Positions 15,169-24,710 are shown, numbered from the stretch's first letter. The stretch is DNA of 42,081 nucleotides from Megalodesulfovibrio gigas DSM 1382 = ATCC 19364 (GCF_000468495.1 NC_022444.1:1135258-1177338), one strand, 5' to 3'. Numbers and translations are program-made. Notes: generated from the sequence alone by a model not told the origin.

Positions 15169-15894
15169 TCATTTGATGAGATATTCTTCGATAAGCACCA
15201 CCTCAAGCTGGTCGCCGGCCATGTACTGGTTGATCACGGAAAGCAAATCCTTCTTGAGCTGCGCCACGTTGTTCGTGTCGGACAGAAACAACATGTCCTT
15301 ATTACGCAGATAGTAAAAAATTGCATCCCTGAGCACAACAAGTTTGTTCCGTACGTCAAAGGATACCCGCTCGCTGCCTGTGGCCAGGGAAAACCGGGCC
15401 ATGAGAAAGCGATACGTCCCGTTTGGTTGCAGGTATTCCACCATGAACGGCTCCAGGGAGACGATGAAGTCGTAGCCCGTGGTGCTCTCGGGCTCCAGCT
15501 CCACCTCGGGGGCAGTCTCCTCCACGGGGGGGGGAGGCGCCGGAGGTGGTGGCGGTGGCGGCGAGTCGGACCAGAGCAGCAGGCCGACAAGCCCCGCCAG
15601 CAGCGTCCCGGCCACGCCCAGGGCGATCTTGCCTTTTTTGGTGGCGAGGAACTCCCTGGCCCGTTCCACCAGCAGGGCCAGCACGGAGGGCCGCGCAGGG
15701 GCGGCATCCACGGCAGGCGCGGGCACGGCAGGCTGTTCCGGCTCCGGCGCCACCTCCTCTTCTTCGTCGAGGAAGGGCGCGTCGTCCAGGTCGAGCTCCA
15801 CCTTGTCGGAATCCGGGGCGGCTTGCGCCTCGCCTGTGGAGAGCTCCTCGGTGTCGAGGAGGGCTTTTTCCTTTTGCTGAGTCTCGTCGGCCAT
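15169..15894 (-). CDS. FliL-like flagellar basal-body protein
   Basis: A 241-residue protein. Acidic cytoplasmic N-terminus (about 1-85), one membrane segment (about 90-108, ALGVAGTLLAGLVGLLLW), a Pro-rich linker with a run of seven prolines, then a periplasmic domain with the FliL pattern LRDAIFYYLRNK, LKKDLLSVINQYM and a closing VVLIEEYLIK. FliL proteins surround the stator and support torque generation. The N-terminal extension and linker make it longer than most FliL proteins. The linker codons include C9 on the coding strand (15526-15534), a possible slippage site. It is co-directional with fliA, 15 nt away. Confidence 0.8.
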   Translation of the reverse strand: MADETQQKEKALLDTEELSTGEAQAAPDSDKVELDLDDAPFLDEEEEVAPEPEQPAVPAPAVDAAPARPSVLALLVERAREFLATKKGKIALGVAGTLLAGLVGLLLWSDSPPPPPPPAPPPPVEETAPEVELEPESTTGYDFIVSLEPFMVEYLQPNGTYRFLMARFSLATGSERVSFDVRNKLVVLRDAIFYYLRNKDMLFLSDTNNVAQLKKDLLSVINQYMAGDQLEVVLIEEYLIK

Positions 15895-15909
15895 GGTCGC
15901 CCGCAGGGG

Positions 15910-16707
15910 TTACATCGTGAAATCCTGGCCGTAGCGTTTGCGGAACAGCGACCGCAACCGGGTCATGGCCTGGCTGTGCAACTGGGACACACGGCCCTCG
16001 GTCACCTCCATGACTTCCGCCACCTCACGCATGGTCAGCTCATCACCATAATACAAGGACATGACCATCCGTTCGCGGGGCGTCAGTTCCTCAATGAGGC
16101 CGGCCACCTTGTCGATCACTTCCTGCAACGCTGTGGAATGATACGGCTCGTTCTCCGTGTGTGCCCTGTTTTCGGACGAGAAGGTGTCCTGGATGGCGTC
16201 GAGGTCCAGGCAGAACTGGTTCTGCAGGGCCTCCAGGCCGTGGCGGACATCCTTTTCCGAAAGGCCCGTATCCTGGGCAAGCTCTTCTTCCGTGGGCCTG
16301 CGGCCATGGGTGTATTCGAAGCGTTTCGCGTGGTCTTCCAGGAGCTTCACCCGGTGCCGCAGGCCCCTGGAGAACCAGTCCATGCGCCGCAGCTCATCCA
16401 GCATGGCGCCTTTGATGCGGTTTTCGGCGTAGGTATCGAACTTGATGCCCAGCTCAGGGTTGAACTTGCCCAAGGCCTCCATGAGCCCCAGGGTGCCAGA
16501 GCTGATGATGTCTCCCAACTCCACATGGCGGGGCAGCTTGGCCTTGAGCCGCAGGGCCAGATATTTGATCTTGGATGCGTAATGGCGCACCACCCGCTGC
16601 TTGGCAGGGGCGTCCATGTCGTGCCAGGCGAGCTTGCCGGTTTCGAGCAACTCCCAGGCCTCAGGCGTGGAAAAGGAGTTTTTTCCAGAAGAACTTGATG
16701 TTTCCAT
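15910..16707 (-). CDS. fliA: Flagellar sigma factor FliA (sigma28)
   Basis: A 265-residue sigma factor of the FliA/WhiG family. Region 2 is clear (LPRHVELGDIISSGTLGLME, KFDTYAENRIKGAMLDELRR, MDWFSRG), region 3 follows, and region 4 has LTPRERMVMSLYY and a helix-turn-helix (MREVAEVMEVTEGRVSQL). It directs RNA polymerase to late flagellar and chemotaxis promoters. I chose ATG 16707 because homologues carry a short leader before the WELLETGKL segment. This start overlaps the end of flhG by 47 nt in another frame and has only a weak ribosome site, so translation may depend on flhG translation. Confidence 0.93.
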   Translation of the reverse strand: METSSSSGKNSFSTPEAWELLETGKLAWHDMDAPAKQRVVRHYASKIKYLALRLKAKLPRHVELGDIISSGTLGLMEALGKFNPELGIKFDTYAENRIKGAMLDELRRMDWFSRGLRHRVKLLEDHAKRFEYTHGRRPTEEELAQDTGLSEKDVRHGLEALQNQFCLDLDAIQDTFSSENRAHTENEPYHSTALQEVIDKVAGLIEELTPRERMVMSLYYGDELTMREVAEVMEVTEGRVSQLHSQAMTRLRSLFRKRYGQDFTM

Positions 16708-17476
16708 CCAGGTTCGCCGCCGGGTTCCAGGTTGCGATGTCCTTGGCAAGCTTTTGCAAACTTTGTGCCGCCTGAGAATCAGGATACGCCGAACACACAG
16801 GTTCCTGCCGCATCACCGCCTTCTTCACCAATGGGTCATGCGGGATACAGCCCACAAGGTCAAGGGAGACGCCGGCCAAAAAGTGATCGCAGGCCTTGGC
16901 CAGGCGGGCATATACTTCCTTCGCCTCTTTTTCCGAAGGCGCCATGTTCACCAGGATGCGGAAACGTTCCACATCGTGCTGCAGCGTCAGCACCTTGATC
17001 AGGGCGTAGGCATCGGTCAGGGAGGTGGGCTCCGGCGTCATCACCACCAGGCGTTCCTGCACGGCCAGGTTGAAATACAGCACATTATCGTTGATGCCGG
17101 CCCCGGTGTCTACAATCAAATAATCGATGTGCTCCTCCAGGGCATCCATGGCTTCCAGCAGTTCCAGCTTCTGCCCTGTGGTCAGGGAGATCATGTCTGC
17201 CACGCCCGAGGACGCCGGCAGGATGGAGAAGCCGTAGGGCGTGGGGAAGAGGATGTCTTCCAGCGTGGCGCCCTCGTGGAACAGGTGGAACAGGTTGCGC
17301 TGCGGGGAAACCCCAAGCACAATATCGACGTTGGCCAGGCCGAGGTCGGCATCCAGCAGGATGACGCGCTTGCCCTGCCGGGCCAGGGAGTATGCCAGAT
17401 TGGCGGAAATGTTCGTCTTGCCCACCCCTCCCTTGCCGGAGGTGACAGACATGACCAATGGCAGCCGCTCGTCCAT
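16661..17476 (-). CDS. flhG: Flagellar number regulator FlhG (MinD-like ATPase)
   Basis: A 271-residue ParA/MinD-type ATPase (also FleN/YlxH). Deviant Walker A SGKGGVGKTN lies near residues 9-17, with LLDADLGLANVDIVLG and VDTGAGI as the other nucleotide motifs. FlhG counts and places flagella with FlhF. GGAGGA lies 10 nt upstream of ATG 17476. It directly follows flhF (39-nt gap), the usual arrangement, and overlaps fliA at its 3' end. Confidence 0.95.
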   Translation of the reverse strand: MDERLPLVMSVTSGKGGVGKTNISANLAYSLARQGKRVILLDADLGLANVDIVLGVSPQRNLFHLFHEGATLEDILFPTPYGFSILPASSGVADMISLTTGQKLELLEAMDALEEHIDYLIVDTGAGINDNVLYFNLAVQERLVVMTPEPTSLTDAYALIKVLTLQHDVERFRILVNMAPSEKEAKEVYARLAKACDHFLAGVSLDLVGCIPHDPLVKKAVMRQEPVCSAYPDSQAAQSLQKLAKDIATWNPAANLDGNIKFFWKKLLFHA

Positions 17477-17515
17477 GATGATGCAATCCTCCAAGGCCAA
17501 CGTGCACGGTTTGCG

Positions 17516-18664
17516 TTACTGGGGCTGCGCCGCACCGGGAAGCCGGTGCTTGAACAGCAGCTCCCACAATGCGCGATGACTGGCAGGCGTCAGGTCGTCC
17601 TGCAGTCCCGGGCTGGCAGAAAAAGCCACGGCTGGCAGGCCCAGCGCATGCGCCGTGTTCACCAGATTCCCGAAGGTATAGGCTTCGTCCAACTTCGTCC
17701 AGAGCAGGCCGGCCATGTTTTCCGTCTGGTACTGGCGGCCGAACTGCCGAAGCTGCGTCGGCGCATAATGGGGCGACAGCGCCAGCAGCATGCGCAGCGG
17801 CGCCACTGCTTCCAGGGCCCGCAGCCCCAGCCGCAGCATGAGCTGTTCCATGGTTTCCCCGCGGGACAGGGCCGGCAGATCCACGAGGAGCAGATCCGCC
17901 ACGCCGCAGTCTTCCAGCAGCACGGTGGCGTCTTCGCCGGGGGCGATTTCGCGGTAGTGCAGGCCGGCCAGCTCGGCGTACTGACGCAGCAGCATGCGGC
18001 TCTGGGCGCGCTGGGCATCCGCATTCACCAGACAGATGCGCCCGCCGGGCCGGGCCCGGCGCGCCTGCAGCGCCAGACGGATGGCTGCCGTGGTTTTGCC
18101 CACGCCATGCGGACCGGCCAGGGCCAGCACCTGCCGTGCGCCGGCAGCGAGATCCAGCGGCGCCACGAGGGCCATGTCTGCCAGGGGCACCAGCACGGAG
18201 CAGGCTGGCTTGCCGTGCAGCGCGGCTACCAGATCGGCCAGCACGGCATCGTCCACGCCCTCGCGCTCCAGGTATTCCAGGGCCAGCCGTTGCCGTGGCG
18301 CCAGGGCCTGCAGGGGCAGCTGTGGCTTGAGGGCCGTGAGCAGGTGCTCGCGGATCTTCAACCATTCCTGCTGCCAACTGCCCACCCCGGCCCCGCCTGT
18401 CAGAATGGCCACCACTTCTTCCTGCGGCGGCGGGGACGAACCCGCCATGCCCGGCGCAGCGTGGGTGCCACAGGTGGCGGCTGGTGTCATTTTTCTGGCA
18501 GATGACGCGGCGTCGTGCTCCAGGGCAGCCGTCATCTCGCACACGGCGGCGCCCTCCTCCTTGAAGTTGCGGGTGGAGAGGATCACCGCGTCGGCCCCGA
18601 GTTCGGCCTTGATGCGCTTGAGCACACTGGCCGAGGAATCACCGCGAAATGTCTTCACTCGCAT
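17516..18664 (-). CDS. flhF: Flagellar placement GTPase FlhF (divergent G motifs)
   Basis: A 382-residue SRP-family GTPase. The N-terminus begins MRVKTFRGDSSASVLKRIK as in FlhF, then comes a variable linker. The NG domain has P-loop GPHGVGKTT (184-192) and TKLDE (323-327). The second motif is NADAQ (214-218) where FlhF usually has a DTYR-like sequence, and the third is VDLPALSRG (261-269) where DTAGR is usual, so GTP hydrolysis or switching may be altered. GGTGGGG precedes ATG 18664, which overlaps the flhA end region. It should recruit early basal-body parts to the cell pole together with FlhG. Confidence 0.93.
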   Translation of the reverse strand: MRVKTFRGDSSASVLKRIKAELGADAVILSTRNFKEEGAAVCEMTAALEHDAASSARKMTPAATCGTHAAPGMAGSSPPPQEEVVAILTGGAGVGSWQQEWLKIREHLLTALKPQLPLQALAPRQRLALEYLEREGVDDAVLADLVAALHGKPACSVLVPLADMALVAPLDLAAGARQVLALAGPHGVGKTTAAIRLALQARRARPGGRICLVNADAQRAQSRMLLRQYAELAGLHYREIAPGEDATVLLEDCGVADLLLVDLPALSRGETMEQLMLRLGLRALEAVAPLRMLLALSPHYAPTQLRQFGRQYQTENMAGLLWTKLDEAYTFGNLVNTAHALGLPAVAFSASPGLQDDLTPASHRALWELLFKHRLPGAAQPQ

Positions 18665-18665
18665 G

Positions 18666-20783
18666 TTACAACCCCACCGTGGAGACGGCATTCAATTTGA
18701 TGTCTGAAGGAATCTCTGCCTGCGAAATCACCGGCAGTGTCGGCAAGAACCTTTGCAGTAATTGGGCCAAATGCGGCCGCACCATGGGCGTGGTCAGCAG
18801 CACGGGCTGACCTTCGGCGGCGGCAGCGGCGTCCACCGCCTGGTTGAGCTTGCTGATGAGCTTGTGGGCTGTGCCGGGCTCCAGGGCCAGGAAGGCCCCG
18901 TTGTCCGTGCGGCGCAGGCTTTCCTGCAGCATGCGCTCCGCGCCGTTGTCCAGGGTGATGATGGAGAGCACGCCTTCCTGACTCAAATGCGGCTTGACGA
19001 TGGTCCGGGACATGCGCTCGCGCACGTATTCCGTGAGCTGGTCGGGGTCCTTGGTGCCGTGTCCGTAGTCGGCCAGGGCTTCCACGATGGTCAGCAGGTC
19101 GCGGATGGAGACGCCCTCGCGCACCAGGTTCTGCAGCACCTTTTGTACCGCTCCCAGATTGAGCACGCCGGGGGTCAGGTCTTCCACGGCCTTGGGATAG
19201 CTCTTGCCCAGGTTGTCCAGCAGCCCCTGCACTTCCTGGCGGCCCAGGAACTCGTGCAGCTGGCGCTTGAACACTTCCGTCAGGTGCGTGGCGATGACGG
19301 TGGACGGATCCACCACGGTGTAGCCGGCCAGCATGGCTTCTTCCTTCTGGCGTTCGGGAATCCACAAGGCCGGGAGGTTGAAGGCCGGCTCGCGGGTTTC
19401 CACACCGGGCACACGATGCTTGACGTCGCCCGGATCCATGGCCAGCAGGTGATCGATGAGAATTTCCGCCGAGGCCACCTCGTTGCCCTTGATGAGCACG
19501 GCGTACTGGCCGGGCTTGAGCTGGAGGTTGTCCCGCAGGTGCAACGAAGGGATGACCACCCCCATATCCAGGGCGAACTGCCGGCGGATGGACCGGATAC
19601 GCGTGAGCAGGTTGCCGCTTTGCTCCTCGTCCACCAGGGGGATGAGCCCGTAGCCCACCTCCAGTTCCAGGATGTCCAGGGGCAGCAGGGCCTGCACTTC
19701 CTCGGGGGTATCCAGCGCCGGGCCGCCCTTGCCCAGCTTTTTGGCTGCTTCCTTGCTGTCCACGCCGCCGGGCTGGCCTTCGCCCTTGCCGCCGCTGACC
19801 ATCTGCGCGCCCATGAACATCATGACGGCAAAGATCAGGAACGGGATGGTGGGCATGCCCGGCACCATGGCAAAGATGAACAGCACCACCGCCACCAGTT
19901 TGAGGGAGCGGGAGTTGTATGCCAACTGGCCGATGAATTCCTCGCCCATCTTGGCCTTGGAGGCCGACCGCGACACGATGATGCCCGCGGCGGTGGAGAC
20001 GATGAGGGAGGGGATGGTGGAGACGAGACCGTCGCCGATGGTCAGCAGGGTGTAGGTCTCCGCGGCTTCCTGCCAGGTCATGCCTTTCTGCAAGATGCCA
20101 ATGGCGATGCCACCCACGATATTGATGAGGGTGATGATCATGCCGGCTTTCACGTCCCCCTGGACGAACTTGCCCGCGCCGTCCATGGCGCCGTAGAAGT
20201 CGGCTTCCTTGCGGATGTTCTCGCGCATCTCCCGGGCTTCTTCCTCGGTGATGAGGCCGGAATTCAAATCCGCCTCAATGGCCATCTGCTTGCCGGGCAT
20301 GGCGTCCAACGTGAAGCGGGCCGCCACTTCGCCGATACGCGTGGTACCGGCGACGATGACGGTTTTGTTCAGGGTGAACAAAATGAAGAAGATGACGATG
20401 CCGATGACGAAGCTGCCGCCCACCACGAACTCGCCGAAGCTCTTGATGACCTGCCCGGCCGCGTCCACGCCCTCATGCCCGTACAGCAGGATGAGCCGGG
20501 TGGAGGCCACGTTCAGGGCCATCCGCAGCATGGTCAGCACCAGCAGCAACGAAGGAAACACCGAGAATTCCATGGGGCTGGTCATGAACATGGAGGTGAT
20601 GAGCACCACCATGGAGAGCGAAATGGAGAGGGAGAGCATCATGTCCAGCACAATGGTGGGCATGGGCACCAGCATGACGAACAGAATGACCACCACGCCG
20701 CCGGCAAGCAGGATGTCGCCCTGTTTGGCGAAGCGCTGGTAATCTATCTGGGGACCCTTGAATTGGGCGAGGGGGTTGGCCAT
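18666..20783 (-). CDS. flhA: Flagellar type III export gate protein FlhA
   Basis: A 705-residue FHIPEP-family protein: about eight membrane helices in the first 330 residues, a conserved cytoplasmic loop (RFTLDAMPGKQMAIEADL) and a large C-terminal cytoplasmic domain that docks export chaperones. AAGAGGTG lies 9 nt before ATG 20783. It follows flhB after 54 nt and ends 1 nt before the flhF start. Length and motifs are normal. Confidence 0.97.
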   Translation of the reverse strand: MANPLAQFKGPQIDYQRFAKQGDILLAGGVVVILFVMLVPMPTIVLDMMLSLSISLSMVVLITSMFMTSPMEFSVFPSLLLVLTMLRMALNVASTRLILLYGHEGVDAAGQVIKSFGEFVVGGSFVIGIVIFFILFTLNKTVIVAGTTRIGEVAARFTLDAMPGKQMAIEADLNSGLITEEEAREMRENIRKEADFYGAMDGAGKFVQGDVKAGMIITLINIVGGIAIGILQKGMTWQEAAETYTLLTIGDGLVSTIPSLIVSTAAGIIVSRSASKAKMGEEFIGQLAYNSRSLKLVAVVLFIFAMVPGMPTIPFLIFAVMMFMGAQMVSGGKGEGQPGGVDSKEAAKKLGKGGPALDTPEEVQALLPLDILELEVGYGLIPLVDEEQSGNLLTRIRSIRRQFALDMGVVIPSLHLRDNLQLKPGQYAVLIKGNEVASAEILIDHLLAMDPGDVKHRVPGVETREPAFNLPALWIPERQKEEAMLAGYTVVDPSTVIATHLTEVFKRQLHEFLGRQEVQGLLDNLGKSYPKAVEDLTPGVLNLGAVQKVLQNLVREGVSIRDLLTIVEALADYGHGTKDPDQLTEYVRERMSRTIVKPHLSQEGVLSIITLDNGAERMLQESLRRTDNGAFLALEPGTAHKLISKLNQAVDAAAAAEGQPVLLTTPMVRPHLAQLLQRFLPTLPVISQAEIPSDIKLNAVSTVGL

Positions 20784-20837
20784 GCTTTTGACACCTCTTG
20801 CAGTTCGGTCGCTGTTCTCTGACGCCTGGGGACCCGG

Positions 20838-21944
20838 CTACCGGGTGGCCCCGGCCGGCCCCATTCCCATCGGCTGCCCGCGATTGGCCTTGGTTTTGTA
20901 GATCTGCGCCAGGATGGAGGCCACGGCCTGGTACATTTCTTCGGGAATGATGTCGCCGACTTCCACGGACTTATACAAAGCCTGTGCCAGCGGCTTGTTT
21001 TCGCGGATGGGCACGCCGTTCTCGCGGCCGATTTCCTTGATGCGCTGGGCCATGCGGTCCGCGCCCTTGGCCAGCACCATGGGGGCAGGCGCCACGCTGA
21101 CATCGTACTTCAGCGCCACGGCAAAGTGGGTGGGGTTGGTGATGATCACATCCGCCTTGGGCACCTGCTTGAGCATGCGCATCTGCATGAATTCCAGCAT
21201 CTTGCGCTTCTGCCTGGCCTTGATGACAGGATCACCCTCGGCCTGCTTGCGTTCGTCCTTGACTTCGTCCTTGGTCATCTTGAGATTTTCCGAATACTCG
21301 TGGCGGGTGTACCACAAGTCGAACGCGGCAATGGCCACCATGGGCAGCAGGGCATACAGCAACACCTTGGCCCCGGTCTCCAACATGAAGCCCGCCAGAT
21401 AGTCCGGCTCCTGGTAGTACAGGGGCAACAGGTTGTGCATGGCGCCTTCGATCACCCAGTAAATGGCCGCGCCAATGCAGACCGCCTGCAAAATACTCTT
21501 GCCCAGCCGGATCAAGGTCTGCACATCCACGAACAGCCGCTGGAGGCCCTTGCCGATGTCCAGCATCCGATTCAGTTTGAATTCGAACACCTTGGGCGCC
21601 CACAGCGGCCCCACCTGGACGCGCAGCACCAGCCAGGCCATGAAACCGATGAACCCGACCACCGGCAGCACCATGATTGCCAGTTCCTTGCACACCATGA
21701 TCACCAGGGCGTGAACACTCTGCGCGGACAACTCAAACGTGCTGAACCCGCTGAAAAACCAGCGGAACACCTTGAGCAGGTCCTCCCAGATGTAGGCGGC
21801 GTACAAGCGGAGCGCCACATAGCCAGCCAGCATGGTGACCAGCTTGTTGATCTCCTGCGACTTGGCGACACTGCCTCGTTGCCGGGCTTTTTTGACGCGT
21901 TTTGGTGTCGCTTGTTCTGTTCTTGACGGATCTTGTTGCGCCAT
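20838..21944 (-). CDS. flhB: Flagellar export switch protein FlhB
   Basis: A 368-residue protein with the typical TEQATPKRVKKARQRGSV start, four membrane helices and a cytoplasmic domain with the self-cleaving NPTH site (Asn270-Pro271). It switches export from rod/hook to filament substrates. GAGG lies 7 nt upstream of ATG 21944, and the gene follows fliR by 18 nt. Confidence 0.97.
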   Translation of the reverse strand: MAQQDPSRTEQATPKRVKKARQRGSVAKSQEINKLVTMLAGYVALRLYAAYIWEDLLKVFRWFFSGFSTFELSAQSVHALVIMVCKELAIMVLPVVGFIGFMAWLVLRVQVGPLWAPKVFEFKLNRMLDIGKGLQRLFVDVQTLIRLGKSILQAVCIGAAIYWVIEGAMHNLLPLYYQEPDYLAGFMLETGAKVLLYALLPMVAIAAFDLWYTRHEYSENLKMTKDEVKDERKQAEGDPVIKARQKRKMLEFMQMRMLKQVPKADVIITNPTHFAVALKYDVSVAPAPMVLAKGADRMAQRIKEIGRENGVPIRENKPLAQALYKSVEVGDIIPEEMYQAVASILAQIYKTKANRGQPMGMGPAGATR

Positions 21945-21962
21945 GGGAGCCTCGCGCGGCGG

Positions 21963-22742
21963 TTAGCGCATCAGAAGAAACATGCCTTCGTACATGCGCG
22001 TCATCTGTCCGATGAAGTCCTGCACAAAGTCGGCCATGATGGTGAACAGCATGCCCAGGAACATGAATCCCACGCCGATCTTCAAGGGAAAGCCGATGAA
22101 CAGCACGTTCATCTGCGGCGCGGCGCGCGACACCAGGGCCAATCCCAGATCCACCAGGAACAGGGCCACCATGATGGGCGCGGCAATCCTGACGGCAAGC
22201 ACGAAGATCTGTCCCGATGCCGCCAGCACCTGCCCCGCCAACCCCGGCGTGAGCAGCAGGCCGCCGGGCGGGACCATCTCGAAGGTCAGCGCCACGGCCT
22301 TCAGAAGCATCAGGTGCCCATTGAGCGACAGAAAGGTCAGCATGGTCACCATCCACAGAAAATGCGCCGTCACGCCTTCGCTTTGTCCGCTCATGGGATC
22401 GATGACGTTGACCATGGTCAGCCCCATCTGGAAGCCGATGACCTGCCCGCCCGTCTGGATGGCTGCGAAAATGAAATGCACCACCAGCCCCATGGTCAGC
22501 CCCAGGACCAGTTCTCCCAACAACAACAGCATGATGGAGAGAGGATGCGCCGGGAACGCCACGGCAGGCAGGTGCAGGTATGGCCAGATGGCCAGGGCCA
22601 GCACAATGAGCAACGCGCCCTTGATGGGCATGGGAATCTTCTCCCCCCCGAAAAAGGGGAGCAGAAAGAGCACCACGCTCAACCGGAACAGCGTGAGCAG
22701 AAAGGAAAGGACGGTCTCTGGCGTCAAACCCATGAATTCCAT
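21963..22742 (-). CDS. fliR: Flagellar export gate protein FliR
   Basis: A 259-residue integral membrane protein with about six helices and the FliR pattern (RLSVVLFLLPFFGGEKIP, GFQMGLTMVNVIDP). It forms the export pore with FliP and FliQ, whose genes are not in this window. GAGG lies 8 nt upstream of ATG 22742. It is the first flagellar gene of the block and starts only 54 nt after the end of pglF. Confidence 0.96.
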   Translation of the reverse strand: MEFMGLTPETVLSFLLTLFRLSVVLFLLPFFGGEKIPMPIKGALLIVLALAIWPYLHLPAVAFPAHPLSIMLLLLGELVLGLTMGLVVHFIFAAIQTGGQVIGFQMGLTMVNVIDPMSGQSEGVTAHFLWMVTMLTFLSLNGHLMLLKAVALTFEMVPPGGLLLTPGLAGQVLAASGQIFVLAVRIAAPIMVALFLVDLGLALVSRAAPQMNVLFIGFPLKIGVGFMFLGMLFTIMADFVQDFIGQMTRMYEGMFLLMR

Positions 22743-22796
22743 GGGCCGGCCTCAGCAAGAAACGAACCATCGGCAGCCCCGCCGACCCGGCCCGCC

Positions 22797-24707
22797 CTAC
22801 GCCGGCCGGTATTCCGGCACCCCCCGGCGCAACAGCTCGCGAATGCGCCCGCCGTCGCGCGTGGCCGCCGCCACGGCCAGCTCCTCCAGCAGCCCATCCA
22901 GGGACCCCGCGGCGCAGTCCTCGCCCTTGAGGACCATCAACTGCTCATGAGCCGAGGCCACCACGCCTTCGCCCTCGGTCACCAGCTCTTCATACAGCTT
23001 TTCCCCGGGCCGCAGGCCGATGAACTCGACAGCCACGTCCCGCCCGGGCTCGCGGCCGGACAGGCGGATCAAGTCCTCGGCCATCTGGGCGATGTTCACC
23101 GGCCGGCCCATCTTCAGCAGGTAGATCTCCCCTGCCCCGCCCCCGGGCGCCCGGCCCAGGGCCCCGGCCTGCAGGATGAGCAGGCAGGCCTCCTCCACGG
23201 TCATGAAGTAGCGGACCACCTCGGGATGCGTCACCGTCACCGGCCCGCCGCGCTCAATCTGGGCGCGAAACAGGGGGATCACCGACCCGGAAGAGCCCAA
23301 CACGTTGCCGAAGCGCACGGCCATGAGCCGCATGCCGGCCCGGGCCGCCGAAGAACAGTGAGACTGCAGCAGCCGCTCGGCCAGCCGTTTGCTGGCCCCC
23401 ATGACGCTGGTGGGTCGCACGGCCTTGTCCGTGGAGACCAGCAACAGACTTTCCACCTCGCTGTCACGGGCGGCCTGCAGCAGGTTGTTCATGGCCAGGA
23501 TGTTGTTGATGACGGCCTGCCAGGGGTGCTGCTCCAGCATGGGCACGTGCTTGTAGGCCGCGGCATGGAAGATGACCTGGGGGCGATGCGTCTGCAGCGC
23601 CCAGTGGGTCCAGGCGGTGTCGGCCAGGGAGCCCAGCAGCGGCGTGTGCCGGTGGAACTGCCGGTCGTAGGCCAGTTCCATTTGGATGCCGTAGAGGGCG
23701 CTTTCGCTCATGTCCAGCAACTGCAGTTCTGTCGGCTCAAATGCCAGCAACTGGCGGCAGAGCTCCGAACCGATGGAGCCGCCGGCCCCGGTCACCAGCA
23801 CGCGTTTGCCGGCCACGGCATGGCGGATGCTGTCGGGATCGGGCCGGGCTTCCTCTCGGGGCAGCAAATCCCGATAGTCCACATCGCGCAGGGCCTTCAC
23901 GTTCACGCGGCCCTGGGCCAGCTCCCGCAGGCTGGGGATGGTCCGGCAGGGCAGGCGGGCCGTCTCGCACACCTGCACAATGCGCCGCATGGCCGGGCCC
24001 GTGGCCGAGGGCATGGCGATGAGGGCTTCCTGGGCCGCGATGCGTCGGCCCGCCAGCCACTGGGGCAGGGCATCGATGGCGTCCAGTACGGGTGTGCCGT
24101 GAAGGGTCTTGCCATGCTTGGTGCGGTCGTCGTCAAAAATTCCCGCCAGCCGGATGCCGGCACGAGGGGAGGACAGGATGTCGCGCACCAGCTTTTCCCC
24201 GGCCTCGCCCGCGCCCAGGATGACGCAGTCGCGCACCGGGACCGCCGTTCCAGCCACGCCTGTACCGCCGGTCATGCCAGACAGCCCCGAGCGCATGGCC
24301 GGCCCCTTCCACAGCCGGATGCCCAGGCGGGCCCCGGCGAAGGCCAGCAGGGTATACAGCCAGTCCAGCAGAAACACGGAGCGCGAAAAGCCTTCGAACC
24401 GCTGGGTCACGAGCAGGAAGGACATCATCGCCAGGGAGGCCAGGGTCACGGCCTTGGCGATGCGCAGCACGTCCGGCAGGCTGGTGTAGCGCCACATGCC
24501 GCGGTAGCCGTCCATGGCGGCGAGGCAGGCCAGTTTGATGCCCACGGCCCAGGCGGCCCAGGCGGTGAAGTTCTCCCACTGCGCCCCGGGCAAGGCGCCC
24601 TCGAACCGGGTGAGGTATGCCAGCAGATGCGCCGCCAGGGCCAACAGGGCATCCAGGGCCAGCAGCAGCCAGGCGTTGCGGTGGGAGAGAAGCCGCAGCA
24701 GGCGCAT
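22797..24707 (-). CDS. pglF: UDP-GlcNAc 4,6-dehydratase, PglF/WbpM type
   Basis: A 636-residue membrane-anchored SDR enzyme. Four hydrophobic helices occupy about 10-130, then a Rossmann-like regulatory part (CVILGAGEAGE, about 162-172) and the catalytic NAD-binding domain with GAGGSIG (307-313). Thr426-Asp427-Lys428 (STDKAV) and MGASK (436-440, Met in the usual Tyr position) match the long bacterial 4,6-dehydratases. It would make the UDP-4-keto-6-deoxy sugar, first step of UDP-diNAc-bacillosamine. It follows pglE by 3 nt. No strong ribosome site is seen, so coupling is likely. A flagellin-sugar role (pseudaminic acid type) is an alternative, but the adjacent pglC, D and E favour bacillosamine. 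Confidence 0.9.
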   Translation of the reverse strand: MRLLRLLSHRNAWLLLALDALLALAAHLLAYLTRFEGALPGAQWENFTAWAAWAVGIKLACLAAMDGYRGMWRYTSLPDVLRIAKAVTLASLAMMSFLLVTQRFEGFSRSVFLLDWLYTLLAFAGARLGIRLWKGPAMRSGLSGMTGGTGVAGTAVPVRDCVILGAGEAGEKLVRDILSSPRAGIRLAGIFDDDRTKHGKTLHGTPVLDAIDALPQWLAGRRIAAQEALIAMPSATGPAMRRIVQVCETARLPCRTIPSLRELAQGRVNVKALRDVDYRDLLPREEARPDPDSIRHAVAGKRVLVTGAGGSIGSELCRQLLAFEPTELQLLDMSESALYGIQMELAYDRQFHRHTPLLGSLADTAWTHWALQTHRPQVIFHAAAYKHVPMLEQHPWQAVINNILAMNNLLQAARDSEVESLLLVSTDKAVRPTSVMGASKRLAERLLQSHCSSAARAGMRLMAVRFGNVLGSSGSVIPLFRAQIERGGPVTVTHPEVVRYFMTVEEACLLILQAGALGRAPGGGAGEIYLLKMGRPVNIAQMAEDLIRLSGREPGRDVAVEFIGLRPGEKLYEELVTEGEGVVASAHEQLMVLKGEDCAAGSLDGLLEELAVAAATRDGGRIRELLRRGVPEYRPA

Positions 24708-24710
24708 GGG

